A stretch of DNA of 64,000 nucleotides from Serratia fonticola (GTDB taxonomy: Bacteria > Pseudomonadota > Gammaproteobacteria > Enterobacterales > Enterobacteriaceae). This document shows, one piece after another, positions 45,998 through 54,794 of the stretch (positions are counted from its first letter, which is position 1; the number at the start of each line of letters is the position of its first letter). The notes under the pieces were generated by a model that searched no databases, was not told where the DNA came from, and saw only the letters and a list, made by a program, of their open reading frames with translations. The position numbers were made by a program, and so were the translations under genes. The DNA lies in NCBI RefSeq assembly GCF_006715025.1, contig NZ_VFMK01000001.1, positions 4,898,001 to 4,962,000 on the forward strand. Reading direction: 5' to 3'.

Positions 45998-46699
45998 CTA
46001 TTGCATCACGCCCTGCATCACCGGCGTCAGCGCCCCATAATCGTTGACGGTCCGGTAAGTAACATTGCTCCCTGCATCGGCTGGCAAAGCGACGCTCGTC
46101 GATCCCAGAGGTGGCACCATGGTCGCTGACAAAACTCGGGTACCCGCATTCAGCTCGCTCAGCGTCACAAAGTAGGGCGTTGGATTCACAATCGACAACG
46201 CATTCCCATTACGTTTAAAACGCAGTTGCTCTGGAGCTTTGTCTGGGGGAATATGGAGCCCACGAGGCCGGTAAAAGAATTTGATACGGCTGGTTATCGC
46301 TAACTGTAAGGTATTATCCTGTTGTGCCGATTTTTCCTGTGACGGAATGGCTTTAACATTGACCCAGAACAGGCTTTCACGGTCCTTTGGCAAGCTATTA
46401 TTGGTAGCATCAATAATTCGCAGAGTGTTCTCTTTCTTCCCTTGGATCAGAAACAGTGGCGGCGTGATAACGAACCGACCATCCTTCTGTCCGTCTGCAT
46501 TTTCTATCCAAGATTGAATAAGAAAAGTGCCTTTATCATCGTTATTGCTAACCCCTAAACTGACCTGTTTCTGATCTGAAGGATAGATTACTCGGGTAGC
46601 TCCCAGGCCAACCCCAGCATTTACCGCACCAATATTTCCAGCCATAGCCAAAATCATCCATATGGCCATCACCTTTCCACACATCATTCTTCTTGTCAT
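45998..46699 (-). CDS. fimC: FimC, periplasmic chaperone of type 1 fimbriae
   Basis: A 233-residue chaperone, taking ATG at 46699 (GAGG five bases upstream) over the Met at 46714. Signal peptide around VMAIWMILAMAGNIGAVNAG. Family marks GATRVIYPSDQKQVSLGVSNND, DRESLFWVNVKAIPS, ITSRIKFFYRPRGL and NPTPYFVTLSEL. Located before fimD. Confidence 0.93.
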   Translation of the reverse strand: MTRRMMCGKVMAIWMILAMAGNIGAVNAGVGLGATRVIYPSDQKQVSLGVSNNDDKGTFLIQSWIENADGQKDGRFVITPPLFLIQGKKENTLRIIDATNNSLPKDRESLFWVNVKAIPSQEKSAQQDNTLQLAITSRIKFFYRPRGLHIPPDKAPEQLRFKRNGNALSIVNPTPYFVTLSELNAGTRVLSATMVPPLGSTSVALPADAGSNVTYRTVNDYGALTPVMQGVMQ

Positions 46700-46794
46700 A
46701 GTCACCTCGTCCATCAGGTCTGACCTATCTAATACGTCTGTGATTCACACAGTTGTCTTACTCAATCATGATGTTTTTTCGCCCAGTAGAGTGC

Positions 46795-47337
46795 TCATTG
46801 ATAAGTCAGAGCAAACCATGCTTGGGCATTAGCCAACCCACCGGTTACAGATTGTGCAGTCGCGCGATACTTCGCCACAAAATGCAAACTCACTGGCCCA
46901 TCTTGTAATGGAGTCCAGTGCTCTGCTGGGGTATTCAGCGGAATAAACCGCCCTGCAGCATCAAACAGTGCCACTGCTATACCGGTAGCGATACCTGGCC
47001 CCTCACCGACAGAAAGCATGTCAGGGTTTTTTCCATCAGCGATGCCATGAAACATGACACCAACATTACGGCTGACATGGGTATTGCAGTTCTGGAGATG
47101 AAGTTCGAATGGCACCGGATCGGCCTCGTCACCGACCCACTGAAATCGATGACTACTCACCTGGCCCATTTTCACGATAAGATGCCGATCTCTGGCCTCA
47201 ACGGAGCAGGTTTCAGCAATCAACTCCCCCTGAAAGCGCATTTGCCCACCAACAAGCGGCGTTTCCAAGCGATCACCAGCGGTAGCCATTGGCGCCAAAA
47301 ATAGGGTTAACAGTATTCCCGAACGCATTCTCCCCAT
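46795..47337 (-). CDS. fimI: FimI-like fimbrial subunit
   Basis: A 180-residue pilin-like protein in the fimI position between fimA and fimC. ATG at 47337 follows GGGGGAAACACA. Signal peptide MGRMRSGILLTLFLAPMATA; Cys pair in AETCSVEA and LQNCNTHV; end AWFALTYQ. FimI is thought to end pilus growth at the base. Good match by place and size. Confidence 0.85.
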   Translation of the reverse strand: MGRMRSGILLTLFLAPMATAGDRLETPLVGGQMRFQGELIAETCSVEARDRHLIVKMGQVSSHRFQWVGDEADPVPFELHLQNCNTHVSRNVGVMFHGIADGKNPDMLSVGEGPGIATGIAVALFDAAGRFIPLNTPAEHWTPLQDGPVSLHFVAKYRATAQSVTGGLANAQAWFALTYQ

Positions 47338-47364
47338 TGTGTTTCCCCCATTCCTTCGTGGAAA

Positions 47365-47383
47365 ACAGGCCATCCTGGCCTGT
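47365..47383. promoter_or_regulatory. Hairpin between fimA and fimI
   Basis: A perfect 8-bp stem ACAGGCCA/TGGCCTGT with a 3-nt loop, located 26 bp after the fimA stop. Likely mRNA protector or attenuator, as in the two other fimbrial operons here. Confidence 0.6.
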
Positions 47384-47409
47384 ATAATCATCCTTGAGAG
47401 TTCATCTGC

Positions 47410-47964
47410 TTATTGGTATTGCACCAAGAAGTTAGCATCAGCATTGGCAGTACCTGCCGTCGCGACGCCAGTGGCAATATAACGAGCCTGGAATGGAATA
47501 GTGTTGGTGCCATTGATCAGCGTAGTCGCTGCACTGAAGGTCGCACCATCAAGGGCCAGTGGATTACCAGTACGATCCAGGATCTGAACGCCCACATTGC
47601 CTGCATTACCAGCAGCAGAACTTTGCAGAGCCAACGCGGTGTTGAAGGAGCTGCTCACAGCGGTACCGCTGAAAGCAACCGCAGCTGAGCTAGCAACAGT
47701 GGTGTCACAATCATTCAGTTTGATATTGAAACCAACGGAGCTACTGGTACTATTGGCGGAGGCCAGCGTTGTGGTTTTAACCTGCCCTAATTTAACAATC
47801 TGATCGGTAGAATCAGCATCTACCGCACAAGCTGCATTTACTACTTCCCCTGTAAAATGAATGGTGCCACCGTTAACTGTTACAGGATCGGCAGCGTTTG
47901 CTACTCCAACCCCAGTTAAAGAAAGAACCGTCATAACACCAGCAGCCAATAATTTGATTTTCAT
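47410..47964 (-). CDS. fimA: FimA, major type 1 pilin
   Basis: A 184-residue major pilin. ATG at 47964 follows AAGGAAAATAGT and starts the signal peptide MKIKLLAAGVMTVLSLTGVGVANA. Mature start ADPVTVNGGTIHFTGEVVNAACAVDADS is typical FimA; second Cys in LNDCDTTVA; end ANFLVQYQ. An in-frame extension to 48051 adds 29 residues without a leader and is rejected. Transcription is expected to come from the invertible element at 48103-48421. Confidence 0.94.
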   Translation of the reverse strand: MKIKLLAAGVMTVLSLTGVGVANAADPVTVNGGTIHFTGEVVNAACAVDADSTDQIVKLGQVKTTTLASANSTSSSVGFNIKLNDCDTTVASSAAVAFSGTAVSSSFNTALALQSSAAGNAGNVGVQILDRTGNPLALDGATFSAATTLINGTNTIPFQARYIATGVATAGTANADANFLVQYQ

Positions 47965-48102
47965 ACTATTTTCCTTAATATTCCATAACCATGAAAATGT
48001 GTGGAGGCCGCCCCCTCTCCAGGGGAAACCGTATACAGGCTTCATTTCCACTCACGGCCGGACCTCCGATTCCGTTCAGTTTTCGCCATCAGCATGAGAC
48101 AC
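47965..48102 (-). promoter_or_regulatory. Structured fimA leader
   Basis: 138 bp between the switch repeat and the fimA start. Read on the minus strand it contains CCCCT-GGAG-AGGGG and a wider GGAGG...CCTCC pairing, so the 5' untranslated region can fold strongly. The effect on translation is unknown. Confidence 0.4.
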
Positions 48103-48421
48103 TTGGGGCTATTTTGTCGCACCTTATAAAAAAACGGTAAATGCATGCCTTACGGAATAATTAACTATTTTTATAAGAAAAATAGAAAAACCAAGCATGA
48201 AAAACTTTGCGGAGGATTAAAGAATATGAAACGTTGTTTTTTTTCTTTAGCAGCAAAACTTTTCTGGAATACTCAATATGAGGGAGGGAGAAGACTATGA
48301 GAATATAGCTAAAAAAAATAATCTTAATATTCATTCAGATATAAAAAATTTAAGATTATTCTCTAAAGGGGTATTGCAAATTCCTAAAAATCGTTTGAAA
48401 ATTAAAACAGTTTAGCCCCAA
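48103..48421. promoter_or_regulatory. fimS: fim switch: invertible promoter element (fimS-like)
   Basis: Perfect 9-bp inverted repeats TTGGGGCTA (48103-48111) and TAGCCCCAA (48413-48421) bound a 319-bp AT-rich element. E. coli fimS is 314 bp with TTGGGGCCA, so size and core match closely. The outer flanks are also alike (ATGAGACAC and ATGAAACAA), as expected for recombinase half-sites. It lies between fimA and a FimE-type recombinase gene. The best promoter-like pair (TTGCAA at 48374, GAAAAT at 48397, 17 bp apart) points away from fimA, suggesting that this sequence is in the OFF state (low certainty). Confidence 0.88.
48226..48300 (+). CDS. Possible 24-residue ORF inside the fim switch
   Basis: ATG at 48226 preceded by GCGGAGGATTAAAGAAT, a strong ribosome-site match, encodes MKRCFFSLAAKLFWNTQYEG and four more residues, then TGA. 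It reads toward the recombinase in the present orientation and toward fimA after inversion. There is no homologue known to me and it could be chance. Confidence 0.3.
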   Translation: MKRCFFSLAAKLFWNTQYEGGRRL

Positions 48422-49031
48422 TTGTTTCATCTTTTTGTATATTTTTCATACAAAAATCACGTCGAATCTGATTATTCCATTCCCATATGCCAGCGAATCG
48501 TGCTGCATTACTGGCGGTATAACGTACAGTATGCCGGATATTACGGTGTCCCAGATAATCCTGTATCAAGCGAGTATCGGTTCCCCTTTCCGCCAGTTCA
48601 TAACCGCAGGCGTGGCGTAACATATGAGGGTGAGTATGGGTGGTAGTGCCGGCCAGTTCGCCCGCCTGTCGGATAATACGCCAGGCCTGACCACGCGATA
48701 ACTGAGTTCCGCGTTGAGAAATAAAGACAATGTCCGGGTCCACCGCCGGTTTCCAACGTGCTCTGACCTGACTCCACTCCCTAATCGCCTTGCATTCATC
48801 ACTCATCAAAGGATGAACGGTAGAAAATCCGTTCTTAAGGCGACGTATGTTGATTCGGCCTTCAGCCAGTTCAAGATCGTGGTAACGCAAGTTCAGCAAT
48901 TCACTGATACGAAAACCGTGGCGAAAGGCCAGCAGGATCAAGCAACTATCCCGTACACCGGTTTGTTTATTACGGACCGCACTCATCAGGTTATCGACTT
49001 CCTTCAGAGTAAGAAACTTACGATGTGCCAT
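48402..49031 (-). CDS. fimE: FimE-type tyrosine recombinase, right copy, beside the switch
   Basis: A 209-residue recombinase expected to invert the adjacent 319-bp element. Catalytic residues are all present: Arg (HGFRISELL), Lys (RRLKNGFSTVHPL), H-x-x-R (HMLRHACGYELAERG), His (GHRNIRHTV), Tyr (RYTASNAARF). It resembles E. coli FimE more than FimB (SNAARFAGIWEWNN). The last codons (TIGAKLF and stop) run through the switch repeat at 48413-48421, so the C-terminus depends on switch orientation. Paralogue of the copy at 39196-39771. Confidence 0.92.
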   Translation of the reverse strand: MAHRKFLTLKEVDNLMSAVRNKQTGVRDSCLILLAFRHGFRISELLNLRYHDLELAEGRINIRRLKNGFSTVHPLMSDECKAIREWSQVRARWKPAVDPDIVFISQRGTQLSRGQAWRIIRQAGELAGTTTHTHPHMLRHACGYELAERGTDTRLIQDYLGHRNIRHTVRYTASNAARFAGIWEWNNQIRRDFCMKNIQKDETIGAKLF

Positions 49032-50099
49032 AAAAACTCCTAGGTAATGATACCGGAAATTGCCGGTAAGTCATGAATATCCCCCGTCACTGACGGGGTG
49101 CTCAGAGCATATCCTATAGTGAAGATTGATCGCTAAGAAAATAAATTTAGTTGCCTTAATCCCCTTAAAGATAAAAATGAATAACCCATTAAAAAATAGA
49201 TGGATTGGTCTAATGACAAGCCAGAGTGAAAATTATCTCACAGCCCAAAATACATTCCATACTCTAAGCATGGCAGAGAAGCGTCTGAGTCGCCAATTTG
49301 GGAATTTTACTATTTAACTCAACGCCAGCATAAAACCAGAGCAGACAGTTATGTAATAAACAATGAAAAGCTTTCTTAACCATACTGTTAATAACCGATA
49401 TCTCTTCCTTCAACTGAGCAAAATATAGCAATAGCGTCATCTGCAGATAATATCCCTGATGAACAACATGCTTAACGGCATCTCGATTCAAATGACCAGG
49501 TTATGAAGGCTAAAATAGAATTCATTTTGCTTGGCATTCAGTGAATTATTGCCAATTTTTGAAGTAACACTGGCATCAATGACAATATACCTACTGTCGA
49601 GCAAGAAACATCGGCTGATAAAACAGGCTCATAGCCCCAGCCGCAGCCGCAGCAACCGTTATCCTCTGAACGAGATGTTCTGTTCATTTCCGTGTTATTT
49701 CAGTGTCTGTAACCGACCATCGCGTTACAAACCATCTTTGCGTAATGATTCCAATTTTTAGCTGTGACAGGTTCTGGCTCTCTGGGCTAGACTAGCAGCG
49801 GAAAAGGCCTTGATAACGGCAGCACCGCGGGTCACTAGCAAGCCTCGGTTTTTGCCGATACCGCTCCTGTTTTAGTCCCATAGCTCCGTCTTTTCACTCG
49901 CTTTGGGCGACAAAGGTTTGCCAGCCTGTTTCCCGGCATATATGCTCCGCTTTATGACCAACCGATTGATTTGTTTGAGTGGTTCTTCTTTTGCTCAACC
50001 TGTACGCTGTGGCGGTTTTTTATGAGGCGACGTGACTCCCAATGATGACAACGAAATCACAATCAATTTTAAATTCAATGGATTGGAAACGGTAATCTG
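49032..50099. other. Spacer between fimE and mutS
   Basis: About 1.07 kb with no convincing gene. Two hairpins lie near the recombinase start: ACCGG-AAATTG-CCGGT and CCCCGTC-ACT-GACGGGG (about 49084-49100). Short frames at 49126-49317 and 49264-49491 lack recognisable domains. The last 300 bp is more GC-rich and probably carries the mutS promoter. Confidence 0.4.
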
Positions 50100-52655
50100 A
50101 TGACTAACACCGAAAAGTTGGATTCGCACACCCCGATGATGCAACAGTACCTGCGCCTTAAAGCGCAGCATCCAGAGATCCTGTTGTTCTATCGCATGGG
50201 GGATTTCTACGAACTGTTTTATGACGATGCCAAACGCGCATCTCAATTGCTGGATATCTCACTGACCAAGCGCGGCGCCTCGGCAGGTGAACCCATCCCG
50301 ATGGCTGGCGTCCCCCACCACGCGGTAGAAAACTATCTTGCCAAGCTGGTCCAGCTTGGCGAGTCAGTCGCGATTTGCGAACAGATTGGCGATCCGGCCA
50401 CCAGCAAAGGCCCGGTCGAACGCAAAGTCGTGCGTATCGTGACGCCCGGCACCATCACCGATGAAGCCTTGCTGCAAGAGCGGCAGGACAACCTGCTGGC
50501 CGCCATCTGGCAGGACGGGCGCGGTTTTGGTTATGCCACGTTGGATCTCAGCTCGGGTCGCTTCCGCGTTGCCGAGCCGGAGGATCTGGAAACCATGGCC
50601 GCCGAGCTGCAACGTACCAATCCGGCAGAGTTACTCTACCCAGAGACGTTCGAGCAAATGGCGCTCATCGAACAGCGCCATGGCTTGCGCCGCCGTCCGC
50701 TGTGGGAATTTGAACTGGATACCGCCCGCCAGCAGTTGAACCTGCAATTCGGCACCCGCGATCTTACCGGCTTTGGTGTCGAGCAGGCTCATCAGGCTCT
50801 GCGCGCCGCAGGCTGCTTGCTGCAATATGTCAAAGATACCCAGCGTACCTCCTTACCGCACATTCGCGGTATCACCATGGAACGCCAGCAAGACGGCATC
50901 ATTATGGACGCAGCCACGCGCCGTAATCTGGAAATCACCCAAAGCCTTTCCGGCGGCAGCGAAAATACCCTTGCGGCAATCCTTGATCGTACCGTCACGC
51001 CCATGGGCAGCCGCATGCTGAAACGCTGGTTGCATATGCCAACCCGTGATAGGGCGGTGTTGAACAGTCGTCAGCAAGCTATTGCCGCCTTGCAGGAACT
51101 GAGCTCTGATTTGCAGCAGCCGCTACGCCAGGTTGGCGATCTGGAGCGTATTCTTGCCCGCCTGGCGCTGCGTACAGCCCGCCCACGCGATCTGGCGCGT
51201 ATGCGCCACGCCTTCCAGCAGTTACCGGATATCCGGGCATTGCTGCAAGACGATCAAACGCCCCATGTGCAGAAGCTGTTGTCACAGGTTGGCCAGTTTG
51301 ATGAACTGCAGGCTCTGCTGGAACGCGCCATCGTCGAAGCACCACCGGTGCTGGTGCGGGACGGCGGAGTGATTGCCCCTGGCTATAATGAAGAGTTGGA
51401 TGAATGGCGTGCGCTGGCGGACGGCGCCAGCGACTATCTGGATCGCCTGGAGATCCGTGAACGTGAGAAGTTGGGGCTAGATACGCTGAAGGTCGGCTTC
51501 AATGGCGTACACGGCTACTACATTCAGGTCAGTCGTGGGCAGAGTCACCTGGTACCTATCCACTACGTTCGTCGCCAGACGCTAAAAAATGCGGAACGCT
51601 ACATCATCCCCGAGCTGAAAGAGTACGAAGACAAGGTACTGACCTCAAAAGGGAAAGCGCTGGCGATCGAGAAAGGGCTGTATGAAGAGTTGTTCGATCT
51701 GCTATTGCCCCACCTTGAAGCGCTACAGCAAAGCGCTGGCGCACTGGCAGAGCTGGACGTTTTAGCCAATCTGGCAGAACGTGCCGAAACGCTGAATTAT
51801 GCTTGCCCAACCATCAGCGAACAGCCCGGCATCCGCATTACCGATGGCCGCCATCCGGTCGTGGAACAGGTATTGAGCGAACCGTTTATCGCCAACCCGG
51901 TTTCACTCTCACCGCAACGCCGGATGTTGATCATAACGGGCCCGAATATGGGCGGTAAAAGTACCTATATGCGCCAAACAGCGTTGATTGTTCTCATGGC
52001 GCATATCGGCAGCTTTGTACCCGCGGCCAAAGCGACTATCGGACCGGTAGATCGCATCTTTACCCGCGTAGGGGCTGCAGACGATCTGGCCTCCGGACGC
52101 TCCACCTTTATGGTGGAAATGACCGAGACTGCCAATATCCTGCATAACGCGACCGAACACAGCCTGGTGCTGATGGATGAAATTGGCCGCGGCACCTCAA
52201 CTTACGATGGGCTTTCATTAGCCTGGGCCTGTGCCGAAAACCTGGCCAGCCGCATCAAGGCCATGACGCTGTTTGCCACCCATTACTTTGAACTGACCAC
52301 CCTGCCAGAAAAAATGGAAGGCGTAGTTAATGTACACCTGGACGCGTTGGAACACGGCGATACCATTGCCTTTATGCATAGCGTACAAGATGGCGCTGCC
52401 AGTAAGAGCTACGGTCTGGCAGTGGCAGCGTTGGCCGGTGTGCCGCGTGATGTGATCAAACGTGCGCGCCAGAAGCTGCGTGAGTTGGAGAGCCTCTCCA
52501 GCCAGACGGCGGCGGGTACGGTGGATGCCACTCAGATGACATTGCTGAATGAAGAAGTTTCACCGGCGGTAGAAGCGTTGGAGACATTGGATCCGGATTC
52601 GCTGTCGCCACGCCAGGCGCTGGAGTGGATCTACCGGCTAAAAAGCTTGGTGTAA
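50100..52655 (+). CDS. mutS: MutS, DNA mismatch recognition ATPase
   Basis: Recognises mismatches and recruits MutL. 851 residues, like E. coli MutS (853). The mismatch-binding Phe-x-Glu lies in MGDFYELF (about 36-38), Walker A is ITGPNMGGKSTYMRQ (about 615) and Walker B/signature is LMDEIGRGTSTYDGLS (about 693), with FATHYFELT after it. Complete and intact, so the strain should not be a mutS mutator. Confidence 0.97.
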   Translation: MTNTEKLDSHTPMMQQYLRLKAQHPEILLFYRMGDFYELFYDDAKRASQLLDISLTKRGASAGEPIPMAGVPHHAVENYLAKLVQLGESVAICEQIGDPATSKGPVERKVVRIVTPGTITDEALLQERQDNLLAAIWQDGRGFGYATLDLSSGRFRVAEPEDLETMAAELQRTNPAELLYPETFEQMALIEQRHGLRRRPLWEFELDTARQQLNLQFGTRDLTGFGVEQAHQALRAAGCLLQYVKDTQRTSLPHIRGITMERQQDGIIMDAATRRNLEITQSLSGGSENTLAAILDRTVTPMGSRMLKRWLHMPTRDRAVLNSRQQAIAALQELSSDLQQPLRQVGDLERILARLALRTARPRDLARMRHAFQQLPDIRALLQDDQTPHVQKLLSQVGQFDELQALLERAIVEAPPVLVRDGGVIAPGYNEELDEWRALADGASDYLDRLEIREREKLGLDTLKVGFNGVHGYYIQVSRGQSHLVPIHYVRRQTLKNAERYIIPELKEYEDKVLTSKGKALAIEKGLYEELFDLLLPHLEALQQSAGALAELDVLANLAERAETLNYACPTISEQPGIRITDGRHPVVEQVLSEPFIANPVSLSPQRRMLIITGPNMGGKSTYMRQTALIVLMAHIGSFVPAAKATIGPVDRIFTRVGAADDLASGRSTFMVEMTETANILHNATEHSLVLMDEIGRGTSTYDGLSLAWACAENLASRIKAMTLFATHYFELTTLPEKMEGVVNVHLDALEHGDTIAFMHSVQDGAASKSYGLAVAALAGVPRDVIKRARQKLRELESLSSQTAAGTVDATQMTLLNEEVSPAVEALETLDPDSLSPRQALEWIYRLKSLV

Positions 52656-52680
52656 GGCTGTTCCATTGACTTGGGCATGT

Positions 52681-53617
52681 GCCCCCTCACCCTAACCCTC
52701 TCCCAGTGGGAGAGGGGACCGTCCGAGTTCGTTATCAATTGCAGACACTGACCTAACCACGTCACTCGTCATCTCTCTTTGACGGAAAACAGATACGGAA
52801 AAACAAAATGATCACCGTACCTGATGACAGCACCGTAACAGCCCCCTCTCCCACAGGGAGAGGAGACCGTCCGAGTTCATTATCAATTGCAGACACTGAC
52901 CTAACCACGTCACTCGTCATCTCTCTTTGACGGAAAACAGATACGGAAACACAGAATGATCACCGTACCTGATGACAGCACCGTAACAACTCCCTCTCCC
53001 AGTGGGAGAGGGGACCGTCCGAGTTCATTATCAATTGCAGACACTGACCTAACCACGTCACTCGTCATCTCTCTTTGACGGAAAACAGATACGGAAAAAC
53101 AAAATGATCACCGTACCTGATGACAGCACCGTAACAGCCCCCTCTCCCACAGGGAGAGGAGACCGTCCGAGTTCATTATCAATTGCAGACACTGACCTAA
53201 CCACGTCACTCGTCATCTCTCTTTGACGGAAAACAGATACGGAAACACAGAATGATCACCGTACCTGATGACAGCACCGTAACAGCCCCCTCTCCCTGTG
53301 GGAGAGGAGACCGTCCGAGTTCGTTACCAATTGCTGACACTGACCTAACCACGTCACTCGTCATCTCTCTTTTACGGAAAATAGATACGGAAACACAGAA
53401 TGATCACCGTATCTGATGACAACGCCGTAACAGCTCCCTCTCCCTGTGGGAGAGGAGACCGTCCGAGTTCGTTATCAATTGCAGACACTGACCTAACCAC
53501 GTTACTCGTCATCTCTCTTTTACGGAAAACAGATACGGAAAAACAGAATGATCACCGTATCTGATGACAACGCCGTAACAGCTCCCTCTCCCAGTGGGAG
53601 AGGGTTGGGGTGAGGGG
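52681..53617. repeat. Six-unit 148-bp tandem repeat between mutS and rpoS
   Basis: CCCTCTCCC hairpin starts recur at 52696, 52844, 52992, 53140, 53288, 53436 and 53584, exactly 148 bp apart each time. This gives six units with a closing hairpin. The ends are inverted (CCCTCACCCTAACCCTCTCCC at the left; GGGAGAGGGTTGGGGTGAGGG at the right). Units 1 and 3 resemble each other, as do 2 and 4, so a two-unit block was itself duplicated; units 5 and 6 are more diverged. No associated protein gene is present. Confidence 0.92.
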
Positions 53618-53683
53618 TAAATATCGACGAAGTTATACCCAAAAAAGCTGCGTATCACCGTCAATCACAGCAAATCGCAAGTA

Positions 53684-53717
53684 TAAAAAAACGGTGAGCG
53701 TCATCAACGCTCACCGT
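53684..53717 (-). terminator. Intrinsic terminator of rpoS
   Basis: A perfect 10-bp stem ACGGTGAGCG/CGCTCACCGT with a 7-nt loop, followed on the minus strand by seven T's. It lies 25 bp after the rpoS stop. Confidence 0.9.
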
Positions 53718-53741
53718 TCTTATTTTATGGCTATAACGCGT

Positions 53742-54740
53742 TTATTCGCGGAACAGCGCCTCAATGCTCAAGCCCTGCATTTGCAGAATTTCACGCAGGC
53801 GGCGTAAGCCTTCAACCTGGATCTGACGAACACGCTCGCGAGTCAGGCCGATCTCCCGGCCCACATCTTCCAGCGTTGCCGCTTCATAACCCAACAGGCC
53901 GAAACGGCGTGCCAACACTTCACGCTGTTTAGCGTTCAATTCGAACAGCCACTTAACGATGCTTTGCTTCATGTCATCGTCTTGAGTGGTGTCTTCAGGG
54001 CCGTTTTCTTTCTCATCTGCCAAAATGTCCAGCAACGCTTTCTCAGAATCACCACCCAACGGCGTATCCACAGAGGTGATACGTTCGTTCAGGCGCAGCA
54101 TACGGCTGACATCGTCAACCGGTTTGTCGAGTTGCTCTGCAATCTCTTCTGCACTTGGTTCGTGATCCAGTTTGTGAGAGAGCTCGCGTGCTGTACGCAG
54201 ATAAACATTCAGCTCTTTGACGATATGGATTGGCAGACGGATCGTACGGGTTTGATTCATGATCGCCCGTTCAATTGTCTGACGGATCCACCAGGTTGCA
54301 TAAGTGGAAAAACGGAAACCACGTTCTGGGTCAAACTTTTCCACTGCACGGATCAGACCCAGGTTACCCTCTTCGATCAGATCCAGCAGCGCCAGGCCGC
54401 GATTGCTATAACGACGGGCAATTTTCACTACCAGCCTTAGGTTACTTTCTATCATGCGACGGCGAGACGGCACGTCTCCACGCAGTGCACGCCGTGCAAA
54501 ATAAACTTCTTCCTCTGCGGTCAGCAGAGGGGAGTAACCGATCTCGCCCAGATAGAGCTGCGTTGCATCCAATACGCGTTGGGTAACACCTTGAGACAAC
54601 AGTTCGTCTTCCGCCAAGTCATTCTCGCTGATCTCTTCCTCTACCAGCGCTTTTTCGTCGAATGACTCAGCCTCCGTGGCGTTCTCATCGAAATCTGCAT
54701 CGTCATGTAACTCGTTAACTTTCAGCGTATTTTGGCTCAT
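53742..54740 (-). CDS. rpoS: RpoS, stationary-phase sigma factor
   Basis: Sigma S, 332 residues, directing general stress and stationary-phase transcription. ATG at 54740 preceded by GGGTAGGAGCCGC, the same arrangement as in E. coli, starts MSQNTLKVNELHDD; the frame to 54779 is rejected. Region 2 is visible in NLRLVVKIARRYSNRGLALLDLIEEGNLGLIRAVEKFDPERGFRFSTYATWWIRQTI and region 4 in LEDVGREIGLTRERVRQIQVEGLRRLRE. Intact. It is probably also driven from a promoter inside nlpD, as in E. coli. Confidence 0.97.
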   Translation of the reverse strand: MSQNTLKVNELHDDADFDENATEAESFDEKALVEEEISENDLAEDELLSQGVTQRVLDATQLYLGEIGYSPLLTAEEEVYFARRALRGDVPSRRRMIESNLRLVVKIARRYSNRGLALLDLIEEGNLGLIRAVEKFDPERGFRFSTYATWWIRQTIERAIMNQTRTIRLPIHIVKELNVYLRTARELSHKLDHEPSAEEIAEQLDKPVDDVSRMLRLNERITSVDTPLGGDSEKALLDILADEKENGPEDTTQDDDMKQSIVKWLFELNAKQREVLARRFGLLGYEAATLEDVGREIGLTRERVRQIQVEGLRRLREILQMQGLSIEALFRE

Positions 54741-54794
54741 AAAGCGGCTCCTACCCGTGATACCGCGAGCAGAATACAACGCATTCTGCCCAAT

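Noticed and set aside
47965..48051. In-frame upstream extension of FimA
   Set aside because: It would place the signal peptide 29 residues inside the protein; ATG at 47964 has its own ribosome site.
49264..49491. A 75-codon minus-strand frame between fimE and mutS
   Set aside because: No ribosome site, no domain, and no coupling with neighbours; probably chance in AT-rich DNA.
52681..53617. The 148-bp array considered as a CRISPR array
   Set aside because: The whole unit, including what would be spacer, is repeated. CRISPR spacers must differ, and no cas gene is nearby.
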